DNA of 14,257 nt from an uncultured Zetaproteobacteria bacterium (GCA_913056285.1 CAJXNE010000034.1:1-14257); one strand, 5' to 3'. Shown: positions 6,518 to 14,008, numbered from the stretch's first letter. Translations and numbers: made by a program. Notes: generated by a model not told the origin, from the letters alone.

Positions 6518-8797
6518 ATGTCTCAGGTTCAAGTTGGTAAAATCAAGGGTAATGCCTCTGATAGTGAAAAGCTGCGACATATGGAAATGTTGCTGGGTAT
6601 CACACGCACGGTCGCCGCAATGGAAACCATTGATGAGGTATTGAATGCATTGGTCGGCTTAACGACAACCGAAATCAAAGCCGAAAGAGGCTCAATTTTT
6701 CTCAATGACTCGCAAACCGGAGAATTGTATTCGCGCATTGCGATGGGTGATATTCAGAGAGAAATCCGGTTTCTGAATAGCAGCGGTATCGCTGGCTGGG
6801 TGTTTAAAGCCGACCAGGGTCAAATTATCCACGATGCATACAAAGATAATCGCTTTAATCCTGATATTGATGAACAAACCGGATTTGTAACAAAAAATAT
6901 TTTGTGCGCCCCTATTCGCACCCTGAAAGGGGAAGTCATAGGCGTGGCCCAAATGCTGAACAAAACAAAAGGACGCTTTACCAAGAGCGACCTGTTCCTT
7001 CTTGAAGCGATGACCACCCAGGCAGCCATTACTTTACAGAATGCGCAACTTGTTGATCAGGCAGAAAAAAGCCATAGCAAAGAGCTGGAATTTCTGGATT
7101 TAGTATCCGATGTGATTTCAGAGCTGGATCTGGGGGCATTGCTACAGCGCGTCATGAAAGAAGCTACCCGCATGCTTAATGCGGAGCGCTCTACTTTATT
7201 TCTCAACGATGAAAAAACGTCTGAATTATGGTCACAGGTAGGCGAAGGCATTGAATCCACCAAGATTCGTTTCCCCAACCACTTGGGTATTGCCGGCAGC
7301 GTATTTACCAGCGGCCAGTCAATGAACATCCCCTATGCCTATGCCGATCTGAATTTTAATCCTGCTTTTGATAAGCAAACCGGTTATTTTACCCGCTCGA
7401 TTCTTTGCGTTCCTGTCATCAACAAACAGGGGAAGTTGATTGGCGTCACGCAGGTGCTGAATAAAAAAGGCGGCCCTTTCAGCGATGAGGATGAGTCTCG
7501 CCTACGAGCATTTACAGCGCAGATTTCGATTGCGCTGGAGAATGCAAAACTGTTCAGTGACGTTCAGAAGATGCAGAATTATAACGATAGCATGCTGGAG
7601 AGCATGTCCAATGGCGTGATTACATTTGATGAGCAAGGGGTGATTGTCACGTGTAACACACCTGCCTTACACATGCTGCATGTGGATGAGAAAGACATCA
7701 TCTCACATAAGGCGGCGGATTTCTTTGTTGATGATAATGCCTGGATTGTCGAAAAACTTGAGCTTCTAAACGATACTGAAGACCCATACCTTGCCATGGA
7801 TGTTCAGCTGGATGTTCAGGATGGGTCGATGTTTGCCAACCTGACCTTTGTCCATTTACTCGATCACCAAAAACAACGCCTGGGCAAAATGATGATGCTG
7901 GAAGATATCAGTAGTGAGAAACGCATGCGCTCCACGTTGTCCAAGCATATGGATCCCACGATTGCCAATAATCTACTGGATGAATCAGAAGATATCCTGG
8001 GCGGTCAGGATACGGTCGCAACGATTCTGTTCTCTGATATTCGAGGTTTCACCAGCATTACAGAAGAGCTGGGAGCGTTCGGGACAGTCAACCTGCTGAA
8101 TGAGTATTTCACCCTGATGGTGGATTGTATTCGTGCCGAAGGCGGCATGCTGGATAAGTTTATCGGCGATGCGATTATGGCTGCATTCGGTGTGCCAATG
8201 AAACATGAGGACGATGAAGATCGCGCTGTACGGGTAGCCATTAAAATGATGAAGGCACTGAACCGCTGGAATATTGAACGATCCGCAGATGGCAAACCAC
8301 CGGTTCATATTGGCATTGGTTTGAATAGCGATCATGTGATTACAGGCAACATCGGTTCTCCGACCAGAATGGATTATACCCTGATCGGAGACGGCGTGAA
8401 TTTAGCGGCCCGACTGGAAAGCGCCTGTAAATATTACAAGGCTCAAATCCTTCTCAGTGAAAACACCTATAAGGCATTAAAGGGAACCTATAAAATCAGA
8501 CTGGTTGATAGCGTTATCGTGAAGGGTAAATCGCAACCTGTAGATATTTATGAAGTGCTGGATCATCATCATGAAGAAAGTTTTCCCAACCTGATGGATA
8601 CAGTGAGCTATTTCTCGGAAGGGCTGGCCAGATATCGAAAGGCACAATGGGATGGCGCAATCGATAAATTTGAGAAGGCTCTGAAGCACAACCCTTCAGA
8701 CAATTTATCCCGGATGTATATTGATCGGTGCAAGACGCTTAAGGCCACACCGCCGGAAGATGACTGGAACGGAGTATGGACGATGACAGAAAAATAG
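6518..8797 (+). CDS. Tandem GAF-PAS class III adenylate cyclase
   Basis: This 759-residue soluble signalling enzyme is predicted to make cAMP from ATP. The order is GAF-A (about residues 36-178), GAF-B (about 205-345), a PAS-like sensor (about 355-465), a class III cyclase catalytic domain (about 498-680) and a TPR-like tail (about 695-740). GAF-B has the full NKFDE motif of cyclic-nucleotide-binding GAF domains (N315, K316, F321, D325, E326). GAF-A keeps N148, K149, F154 and D158 but lacks the final Glu. The catalytic domain has both metal-binding aspartates (D507 in SDIRGFT, D551 in GDAIM), the adenine-selecting K547 and D619 pair, and N628 and R632 of the transition-state site, so activity and ATP specificity are expected. 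The architecture resembles cyanobacterial CyaB1/CyaB2, in which GAF domains bind cAMP and activate the enzyme. A GGAGG at 12 bases precedes the ATG. The gene ends 6 bases from the convergent protease gene. Confidence 0.92.
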   Translation: MSQVQVGKIKGNASDSEKLRHMEMLLGITRTVAAMETIDEVLNALVGLTTTEIKAERGSIFLNDSQTGELYSRIAMGDIQREIRFLNSSGIAGWVFKADQGQIIHDAYKDNRFNPDIDEQTGFVTKNILCAPIRTLKGEVIGVAQMLNKTKGRFTKSDLFLLEAMTTQAAITLQNAQLVDQAEKSHSKELEFLDLVSDVISELDLGALLQRVMKEATRMLNAERSTLFLNDEKTSELWSQVGEGIESTKIRFPNHLGIAGSVFTSGQSMNIPYAYADLNFNPAFDKQTGYFTRSILCVPVINKQGKLIGVTQVLNKKGGPFSDEDESRLRAFTAQISIALENAKLFSDVQKMQNYNDSMLESMSNGVITFDEQGVIVTCNTPALHMLHVDEKDIISHKAADFFVDDNAWIVEKLELLNDTEDPYLAMDVQLDVQDGSMFANLTFVHLLDHQKQRLGKMMMLEDISSEKRMRSTLSKHMDPTIANNLLDESEDILGGQDTVATILFSDIRGFTSITEELGAFGTVNLLNEYFTLMVDCIRAEGGMLDKFIGDAIMAAFGVPMKHEDDEDRAVRVAIKMMKALNRWNIERSADGKPPVHIGIGLNSDHVITGNIGSPTRMDYTLIGDGVNLAARLESACKYYKAQILLSENTYKALKGTYKIRLVDSVIVKGKSQPVDIYEVLDHHHEESFPNLMDTVSYFSEGLARYRKAQWDGAIDKFEKALKHNPSDNLSRMYIDRCKTLKATPPEDDWNGVWTMTEK

Positions 8798-8803
8798 TTC
8801 GGG

Positions 8804-9463
8804 CTAATTCGGTAAAGCAATATTAATCAATGCGCCGGCGCTGCCCATAATCAGCGGGCCGATCACGGATTGAAAAACGCCGCTAACCAGTAACAGAATA
8901 ATAATTAAAAAGCCGAACGGCTCGATGCGGGAAAGTTGATAGGCCATCGGCCCGGGCAGCAGACCAACTGCAACGCGCCCACCATCCAGCGGCGGCAGCG
9001 GAATCAGGTTAAAAATACACAACACCACATTAATAATAATCGAAGCCTGACACATCAACGCCAGTGGTTCGGATACCCAGCTCACTTGAGCAAACATATT
9101 CACGGTAACGGCCAGCACGGCAACGGAAATCAATGCCAACACAAGGTTGGTCGCGGGACCTGCCAGCGCCACCCAGATCATATCCCGTTTGGGATTGTGA
9201 AGTTTGCCAAAATTGACCGGAACAGGTTTGGCATAACCAAACAGGAATGGCGAGCCAACCACCAGCAAGACTATCGGAATCAAAATGGTGCCAATCGGAT
9301 CGATATGCTTGATGGGGTTGAGCGTTAACCGGCCCATAAAGCGGGCTGTGTTATCGCCCAGCTTATCCGCCACCCAGCCATGAGCGACTTCATGTAAAAT
9401 AATTGCCAGCAACACCGGCAAAGCCCATGTGCTGATTCCTTGCATTATTGCATCAATATTCAT
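8804..9463 (-). CDS. M50 / site-2 protease family integral membrane metalloprotease
   Basis: This 219-residue polytopic membrane protein carries the zinc-binding HEVAH (residues 24-28) inside an N-terminal helix, the AGPATN motif (101-106) and the second zinc-ligand motif FNLIPLPPLDGGR (151-163, D160). These mark the short, PDZ-less site-2 protease subgroup (YwhC-like). Such enzymes may cut substrates within the membrane; the substrate is unknown. I chose ATG 9463 because GGAG lies 7 bases upstream. A start at 9481 would add six unlikely residues. The ribosome-binding site sits in the first unit of the 16-bp repeat array that fills the upstream region. Its 3' end meets the cyclase gene with a 6-base gap, too short for a shared terminator. 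Confidence 0.9.
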   Translation of the reverse strand: MNIDAIMQGISTWALPVLLAIILHEVAHGWVADKLGDNTARFMGRLTLNPIKHIDPIGTILIPIVLLVVGSPFLFGYAKPVPVNFGKLHNPKRDMIWVALAGPATNLVLALISVAVLAVTVNMFAQVSWVSEPLALMCQASIIINVVLCIFNLIPLPPLDGGRVAVGLLPGPMAYQLSRIEPFGFLIIILLLVSGVFQSVIGPLIMGSAGALINIALPN

Positions 9464-9472
9464 GCAGACACT

Positions 9473-9553
9473 CCAGCACAATTTTACTCCCAGTACCAGT
9501 TGCTTCCAGCACTAGTTACTTCCAGCACCAGTTACTTCCAGCATTAACTGACT
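9473..9553. repeat. Five-unit 16-bp tandem repeat in the M50/SPOR-like divergent spacer
   Basis: Four contiguous 16-bp units lie at 9490-9505, 9506-9521, 9522-9537 and 9538-9553, with consensus CCAGCACYAGTTACTT. A more degenerate fifth unit lies at 9473-9488. Units two and three differ at a single base. On the minus strand each unit reads CTGGAAG or a close variant, and the variant nearest the protease gene supplies its GGAG ribosome-binding site. There are no spacers between units, so it is not a CRISPR array. A role as clustered regulator-binding sites is possible but unproven. Confidence 0.7.
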
Positions 9554-9611
9554 TCGATTTCACCCGCCTGTTTGTGGTGGATAGTTTGGCCACAGCAATT
9601 ACTATCGCCAG

Positions 9612-9617
9612 TATAAT
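9612..9617 (+). promoter_or_regulatory. Possible -10 box for the SPOR-like gene
   Basis: A perfect TATAAT lies 54 bases before the ATG at 9672. No good -35 box is found at 16-18 bases; TTGGCC is 20 bases upstream. The support is the -10 hexamer and its position only. Confidence 0.25.
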
Positions 9618-9671
9618 GAATCGCATGATGCCAAACACCAACTTGTCAGCTGCGTCAAATCCAGCAGCGCC

Positions 9672-10340
9672 ATGAAAAAAATACCGCTGATTATCCTGAC
9701 TATCGCGCTATCGGCTCTCGCCTGGTTGGCCTGGCAATCACCAATGCCTGCGCCCGTACCGGCTGCGATCCAAACGGAACTGCCCCCAAACCCCGATGTG
9801 AATAAGAACAGCGCCACATCAGATCATACAACAGAACAAACGGGACAGCGTTGGCGCGTCATCACCCGTCGGGTACTTTCTGAAGAAGGTATCCGCGCAT
9901 TGAAATACCGCCTCAAAAGAATGGGACTCAAACCGATCACCCTCCAAAACACAGAGGAAGTAACCATGCATGCATTTGATGATGCCGTGCTGTTCAAAAG
10001 TAAAAAAAGAGCGTCTGCAATAGCAGCATTCTGGCAGCAGCATGATGTTGAAACAACAGTAATTAAAGCGGCTCCGGGTGTTTATCTGGTGGGATTAGGC
10101 CGATTGTATCAAGCCAGGTATGCCAAAGAAATGCAAAAGGAACTCGACAAGGTTGGCAGAAAATACCGCTATCAACAGCGCATCGTACCCATTCCGGTCA
10201 AACGGTTCACATTTGCCCCGCGTGATAAGCATAGCGCTGCAATGCTGTGGAAGAAACTCGATGTGACGGGCGTTATGATGCCAGTGTTAATGCCTGAAAC
10301 ACAGTTTCAGCAAGTCTATGGCGACAGTATCCAGCCCTGA
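9672..10340 (+). CDS. Membrane-anchored SPOR-like domain protein
   Basis: The 222-residue product begins with a basic KK and one hydrophobic helix (about residues 4-21), then a Pro-rich linker (about 23-45), giving an N-in, periplasm-out topology or a signal peptide without a clear cleavage site. The rest is basic and resembles SPOR-type peptidoglycan-binding repeats: an alpha/beta pattern with GVYLVGLGRLYQARYAKEMQKELDKVG, where the VG.....A......L...G spacing is typical. SPOR domains bind denuded glycan strands at the division septum, but this similarity is weak and I would not assign a division role. It is a single-gene unit, divergent from the protease gene and convergent with crcB. No strong ribosome-binding site precedes the ATG. 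Confidence 0.65.
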   Translation: MKKIPLIILTIALSALAWLAWQSPMPAPVPAAIQTELPPNPDVNKNSATSDHTTEQTGQRWRVITRRVLSEEGIRALKYRLKRMGLKPITLQNTEEVTMHAFDDAVLFKSKKRASAIAAFWQQHDVETTVIKAAPGVYLVGLGRLYQARYAKEMQKELDKVGRKYRYQQRIVPIPVKRFTFAPRDKHSAAMLWKKLDVTGVMMPVLMPETQFQQVYGDSIQP

Positions 10341-10363
10341 TCCGATTTGGATGCCCGACTGGG

Positions 10364-10414
10364 AACGATTGAATAACAAAATGACAGATTTTATCATTTT
10401 ATTATTCAATCGTT
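10364..10414. repeat. 21-bp-arm inverted repeat (hairpin) between convergent genes
   Basis: Arms at 10364-10384 and 10394-10414 are complementary at 20 of 21 positions around a 9-base loop. The stem is AT-rich apart from its base and is not followed by a T-run on either strand, so it is not a standard intrinsic terminator. Its place between the SPOR-like gene and the converging crcB still makes a bidirectional transcription block plausible. The right arm is shared with the adjoining 45-bp dispersed repeat. Confidence 0.7.
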
Positions 10415-10442
10415 GGGGAGTTGTAGCGCGACTTGCGTCGCT
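10398..10442. repeat. 45-bp dispersed intergenic repeat, copy 1 (REP-like)
   Basis: This copy matches 13298-13342 at 42 of 45 positions in the same orientation. Its GC-rich end holds GCGAC-TTGC-GTCGC, a perfect 5-bp stem with a 4-base loop, preceded by AGTTGTA. That is reminiscent of REP (repetitive extragenic palindromic) elements of gammaproteobacteria, which begin with a short conserved head followed by a small hairpin. It ends two bases before the crcB stop codon. Confidence 0.7.
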
Positions 10443-10444
10443 CT

Positions 10445-10822
10445 TCAGATAAATCTGGCCAGTTGCACGCCAAGCCAGGTCAGTAGCAGGCAGACGATTA
10501 TCTGCCCTGCAATATTGCCGAAAGCCAGTGAAAATGCGCCTTCCTGCAACAAGCGCACCGATTCGAGTGAATAGGTGGAAAAGGTTGTAAACGCACCCAT
10601 AAATCCAACCGTAAGCGCCAGCCTGATCAACTCGCTGGCAGTCGAACGCTCAATGAGCCAGACGAACAGGAAACCGAGCAGAAAACTGCCCAGTGCATTG
10701 ACCGCGAATGTACCCCACGGAAATGCACTTCCGGCCATTCTCTGCACACCGGATGCCACCAGCCAGCGCATCACTGCACCTGCTGCCCCGCCAATCGCCA
10801 CTGCCGCCAGCTGCCGAATCAT
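10445..10822 (-). CDS. crcB: Fluoride-specific ion channel CrcB (Fluc)
   Basis: CrcB/Fluc is a small dual-topology membrane protein that forms dimeric fluoride channels and protects against cytoplasmic fluoride. The 125 residues form four hydrophobic helices with the family blocks GGAAGAVMRW (11-20), WGTFAVNALGSFLLG (36-50, including N42) and GFMGAFTTFSTYSLE (73-87), whose phenylalanines line the fluoride pore. Only one crcB copy is visible. I chose ATG 10822, which shares bases with the rarA stop (TGATG) and has GAGG about 6 bases upstream; GTG 10825 is the alternative. Coupling to rarA leaves no space for a fluoride riboswitch, so expression probably follows the operon. Confidence 0.93.
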   Translation of the reverse strand: MIRQLAAVAIGGAAGAVMRWLVASGVQRMAGSAFPWGTFAVNALGSFLLGFLFVWLIERSTASELIRLALTVGFMGAFTTFSTYSLESVRLLQEGAFSLAFGNIAGQIIVCLLLTWLGVQLARFI

Positions 10823-12132
10823 CACACGCCTCTCGCCTTTTCTTTTCGTTCTTCTAGCCAGTCCATACGCTCTTTCAGCGTCCGTTCAAAACCACGCCCG
10901 CCCGGCTCATACAAACCGCTTACATCCACCTCGTCCGGTACGTGCTGCTGATCCACCACGGCATCCACGCTGTTGTGGGCATACTGATAACCGGCGCCAT
11001 AACCCACCTGCTTCATTAATTTCGTCGGCGCATTACGCAAATGCATGGGCACTTCAGAATCCTGCGTCTGTCTGGCCAGTTTGCGCGCGCCCTTCTCTGC
11101 CACATAGGCTGCATTACTTTTGGCTGCCAGGGCAAGATAAATCACCGTTTCAAACAAACCCTGCTCGCCTTCGGGAGAACCGAGAATTTCGAACATTCGG
11201 TGCGCATCCAGTGCCACGGCCAACGCTTTCGGATCAGCCAGGCCGATATCTTCGGTAGCCATACGAATCAAACGACGGGCAATATATAAAGGTTGCTCGC
11301 CCGCCTCAAGCATACGCGCCAGCCAGTAAACAGCCGCATCAGCATCGGAATCCCGCACGCATTTATGCAGGGCGGAAATCAGATCGTAATGGGCCTCGCC
11401 ATCGCGATCATAACGCGCCGCCCGCCTTAAACTTTGAGATACTGCATCCGCCCTGTCCCAACAACGATTCGCATCGGCTTCAAACAAGGATTCCAGTGCA
11501 TTCAGAGCATAACGCGCATCACCATCAGCATTTTCTGCCAGCTCTTTCAACGCATCAGCTGCAACACCGAAAGCAGGAGATTGTTGTTGCAAATGGCGGC
11601 AGGCGCGGTCAAGAATGGATTCGATTTCGACTGTTTCCAACACCTTGAGCACAATCACCCTGCAACGGGACAGCAAGGCATTATTCAACGAAAATGATGG
11701 ATTTTCTGTGGTGGCTCCAACCAGAATCAAGCTGCCATCCTCGATATAGGGCAACAACACATCCTGCTGGGCTTTGTTAAAGCGGTGAATTTCATCCAGA
11801 AACAGCAACCACGTACGACCTTCGCCACGCGCCTGTTTAACTACGGCCTGAATTTCCGCCTTGCCGGCGGATACGGCAGACAGATGAGAAAAGGGTAAAT
11901 CCGCTGCTTCTGCCATGAGTGTCGCCAGCGTGGTCTTGCCAACGCCAGGCGGCCCCCAAAAGATGCATGAGCAACTACGCCCCTCGTTGATCATATTGGC
12001 AAACCATGAATCCGACCGGGTTAAATCATCCTGGCCGGCGATATCTTTCAGGCTGCGCGGACGAATGCGACTGGCCAGCGGCTCGGCAAGATCAGTCGCC
12101 ATCGGCTCCAGTAAGGAGACCTGTTTATTCAC
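10822..12132 (-). CDS. rarA: Replication-associated recombination protein A (MgsA/WHIP-type AAA+ ATPase)
   Basis: RarA is a tetrameric clamp-loader-like AAA+ ATPase that acts at stalled replication forks and single-strand gaps. The 436 residues show Walker A GPPGVGKT (60-67), Walker B LLFLDEIH (109-116), sensor-1 GATTEN (139-144) and the arginine finger in ALLSRCR (R156), followed by the lid and the MgsA C-terminal tetramerisation region (CVRDSDADAAVYWLARMLEAGE, RMATEDIGLADP, and PTKLMKQVGYGAGYQYAHN near the end). The length agrees with the family. GTG 12132 is taken as the start, 16 bases after the porin stop; ATG 12102 is a possible shorter start with a GGAG only 3 bases away. The ftsK-lolA-rarA neighbourhood is as in E. 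coli, with a porin gene inserted. Confidence 0.94.
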   Translation of the reverse strand: MNKQVSLLEPMATDLAEPLASRIRPRSLKDIAGQDDLTRSDSWFANMINEGRSCSCIFWGPPGVGKTTLATLMAEAADLPFSHLSAVSAGKAEIQAVVKQARGEGRTWLLFLDEIHRFNKAQQDVLLPYIEDGSLILVGATTENPSFSLNNALLSRCRVIVLKVLETVEIESILDRACRHLQQQSPAFGVAADALKELAENADGDARYALNALESLFEADANRCWDRADAVSQSLRRAARYDRDGEAHYDLISALHKCVRDSDADAAVYWLARMLEAGEQPLYIARRLIRMATEDIGLADPKALAVALDAHRMFEILGSPEGEQGLFETVIYLALAAKSNAAYVAEKGARKLARQTQDSEVPMHLRNAPTKLMKQVGYGAGYQYAHNSVDAVVDQQHVPDEVDVSGLYEPGGRGFERTLKERMDWLEERKEKARGV

Positions 12133-12148
12133 ATCTATTCGCTCACAA

Positions 12149-13279
12149 CTATTCGAATTCGCTGGAAACCGACATCATCAGGCTTTGCCGGCGATCCTTG
12201 TAAACACCGGCAAATGGCCCGGTCACGGTTTTCTTGCTGTAATATACATACTGATATGCCACATCCACATGCATACCAAACAAGTCCGCACCGGCGCCCA
12301 GACTGATGCGGTGATTATCCTGATCGGCGATCACAGGGCTGAAATTCAAGCTGCGATTAGCCCCCTGATCATAGGCATAGCCTACACTGAAACGCGTACT
12401 CTCCCGCCACGCCCAACTCAGCCCCGCCATCACTGTCAGCGTATCGCGTAAATTCATCGCATTGGGCTGCGTAATCACGCCGCCTTTCACGATATTCATA
12501 TTTTTCAGAGCCGACCAGCGCGTCCATTTAGCATCGGCTTCAAGGCGCCAGACATCGGCAAAATCATGTGAAATACCGGCACTGACATAATCCGGCAGCT
12601 TGAATGACAACGAATCATTAGCCTGACCGGACATGCTCACGCGTGCGCCGGAACGGAACATAGCGCCAACCGACCAGGCCGGCATCGGTTTCCACATCAA
12701 TGATGCATGGCCACCAAAAGTCGTAAAATCATTGCCCTGAAAAGATTTTGCGCCTTGCGTCATGGTGGCGCGCGTAATATACCAGTCGCCGCCGCCACCG
12801 ATGGCCAGATCACTATTGATAGCATACACAAAATCGACCGTCGTATGATCCACCGTCAGCTTGGTCACGCCTGAAGCGCTGCGACCAGCTGTTCCGGGGA
12901 AAGCCGTTGCCCAATCATTATTGGCAACATACAGCGGCGAAAAACCGATCCCGGCCGCCAAACGGCCATCCAGAGGAGTCCATGTGGCATAAATTGAACC
13001 GGAGAATGGCTCAGTACCATTATTGGGTGCATTCCCGGTAGGCGTGGCGACGGAAGAATCTCGATAATCCAGCTGCGCTGTGCCCATGACCGAAACGCCG
13101 GACAACCAGGCCATACCAGCCGGATTGTAAATCAATGCGGACGCATCATTGGCCGTCGCTACGAACGCGTTGGCAACACTGGCTGCACTGGCCGATTGAT
13201 TGGGCTGCTCGAATCCAGCGGCCTGCGCTTGCGTCAAACCGGTCAACACAGCAGCAAAAATGATGAAAATTCGTTTCAT
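12149..13279 (-). CDS. FadL/OmpP1/TodX-family outer-membrane transport protein
   Basis: The 376-residue precursor has a signal peptide cleaved probably after AQA (residue 20) and the FadL-family hatch/N-terminal signature ending in DASALIYNPAGMAWL (45-59, with NPAGM at 52-56). The rest is alternating hydrophobic/aromatic beta-strand sequence (for example LRDTLTVMAGLSWAWRES, RFSVGYAYDQG) consistent with a 14-strand barrel. FadL proteins admit long-chain fatty acids or other hydrophobic molecules across the outer membrane; the substrate is unknown. It is shorter than E. coli FadL (about 446 residues) and ends in EFE instead of a terminal phenylalanine. AGGGA precedes the ATG by about 7 bases. 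It separates lolA from rarA, which usually adjoin, and the spacer upstream holds a dispersed repeat. Confidence 0.85.
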   Translation of the reverse strand: MKRIFIIFAAVLTGLTQAQAAGFEQPNQSASAASVANAFVATANDASALIYNPAGMAWLSGVSVMGTAQLDYRDSSVATPTGNAPNNGTEPFSGSIYATWTPLDGRLAAGIGFSPLYVANNDWATAFPGTAGRSASGVTKLTVDHTTVDFVYAINSDLAIGGGGDWYITRATMTQGAKSFQGNDFTTFGGHASLMWKPMPAWSVGAMFRSGARVSMSGQANDSLSFKLPDYVSAGISHDFADVWRLEADAKWTRWSALKNMNIVKGGVITQPNAMNLRDTLTVMAGLSWAWRESTRFSVGYAYDQGANRSLNFSPVIADQDNHRISLGAGADLFGMHVDVAYQYVYYSKKTVTGPFAGVYKDRRQSLMMSVSSEFE

Positions 13280-13297
13280 GGGTATTCCCTGTTCCTG

Positions 13298-13342
13298 TTT
13301 ATTATTCTATCGTCGGGTAGTTGTAGCGCGACTTGCGTCGCT
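13298..13342. repeat. 45-bp dispersed intergenic repeat, copy 2 (REP-like)
   Basis: This copy matches 10398-10442 at 42 of 45 positions in the same orientation, with the same 5-bp GCGAC/GTCGC hairpin. It lacks the left arm that gives copy 1 its long hairpin. It occupies most of the 69-base spacer between the lolA stop and the start of the porin gene. Confidence 0.7.
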
Positions 13343-13348
13343 GAGTAA

Positions 13349-14008
13349 TCACCTTAAATCCAGCACTTCCACATCGTCAGGCGGCGTGAAGCTAAATAGA
13401 TTTGCAGCCGGCGCAATATAGGAGCATTTTGACAAGCTCATCCGGTTGCGATTTCCAAGCAAATCCTCACGTTCGATATAGACCAGATCGCCATATTTTG
13501 AAAAACCCAGCCATACCTCGGGTGATTTTTCCAGGCTCACCTGAAAACGCCGGATTTCCAGTTTCTTATCATATTCCTGTTTCAACACCTTGATTTCAGA
13601 CAGTTTAATTTGTCCGTTCAACAAACGCATCACGGTAGGGTCAACAGCCTCCAGATTATTTAAACGCTCAGCCTGCATCAAATCCGGCTCGTAATGCCAG
13701 ATACTATAGCCATCGTCCAGATAGAGTTGTTCATAGGGCTTCTCATATTCCCAGCGAAAACGTTTCGGCTTTAATATCGCCAGCTTGCCTGAATAATGCT
13801 GGCCTCCGCCATCAGTAAACTCCATCAACTGGTCAAAGTGGCAGGCAAAGCCGGGCAGTTTGGACATGCGTTTGATGCCGGATGCAAAAAAATCACCTTT
13901 CTGATTCTTGTATCCGTCCAACTGCCATTCCTGTTTGACCGTGGCCGCGGATGCCGCACCTGCCAATAAACCCGACAACGTCAGCATGATCATGATACGT
14001 TTCATCAT
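13349..14008 (-). CDS. lolA: Outer-membrane lipoprotein carrier protein LolA
   Basis: LolA is the periplasmic chaperone that takes lipoproteins from the LolCDE ABC transporter to the outer-membrane receptor LolB. The 219-residue precursor has a signal peptide (cleavage near ASA, residues 19-21) and the LolA core: YSGKLAILKPKRFRWEYEKP (72-91), then QLYLDDGYSIWHYEPDLMQAERL (94-116). The conserved arginine of the FRWEY motif and the W.YEPDL.Q strand are clear. Two cysteines (56 and 195) remain in the mature protein and could form a disulfide. The ATG at 14008 overlaps the ftsK stop as ATGA, with GGAGG about 9 bases upstream. The ftsK-lolA pairing is widespread in proteobacteria. Confidence 0.92.
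   Translation of the reverse strand: MMKRIMIMLTLSGLLAGAASAATVKQEWQLDGYKNQKGDFFASGIKRMSKLPGFACHFDQLMEFTDGGGQHYSGKLAILKPKRFRWEYEKPYEQLYLDDGYSIWHYEPDLMQAERLNNLEAVDPTVMRLLNGQIKLSEIKVLKQEYDKKLEIRRFQVSLEKSPEVWLGFSKYGDLVYIEREDLLGNRNRMSLSKCSYIAPAANLFSFTPPDDVEVLDLR

Noticed and set aside
8798..8803. Shared terminator between the convergent cyclase and protease genes
   Set aside because: Only six bases separate the stops and no hairpin with a T-run is visible.
9473..9553. CRISPR array
   Set aside because: The units are contiguous with no spacers, only 16 bp long, and no cas gene is nearby.
9448..9675. Plus-strand open frame over the 16-bp repeats
   Set aside because: Its sequence simply follows the repeat units, it has no ribosome-binding site, and it overlaps the start of the protease gene and the promoter region of the SPOR-like gene.
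10823..10860. Fluoride riboswitch ahead of crcB
   Set aside because: crcB starts on the rarA stop codon, so the upstream bases are rarA coding sequence. No fluoride-riboswitch core is seen.
13349..14008. LolA cysteine pair (residues 56 and 195) as a novel redox switch
   Set aside because: Two cysteines in a periplasmic protein suggest at most a structural disulfide; nothing further supports a switch.
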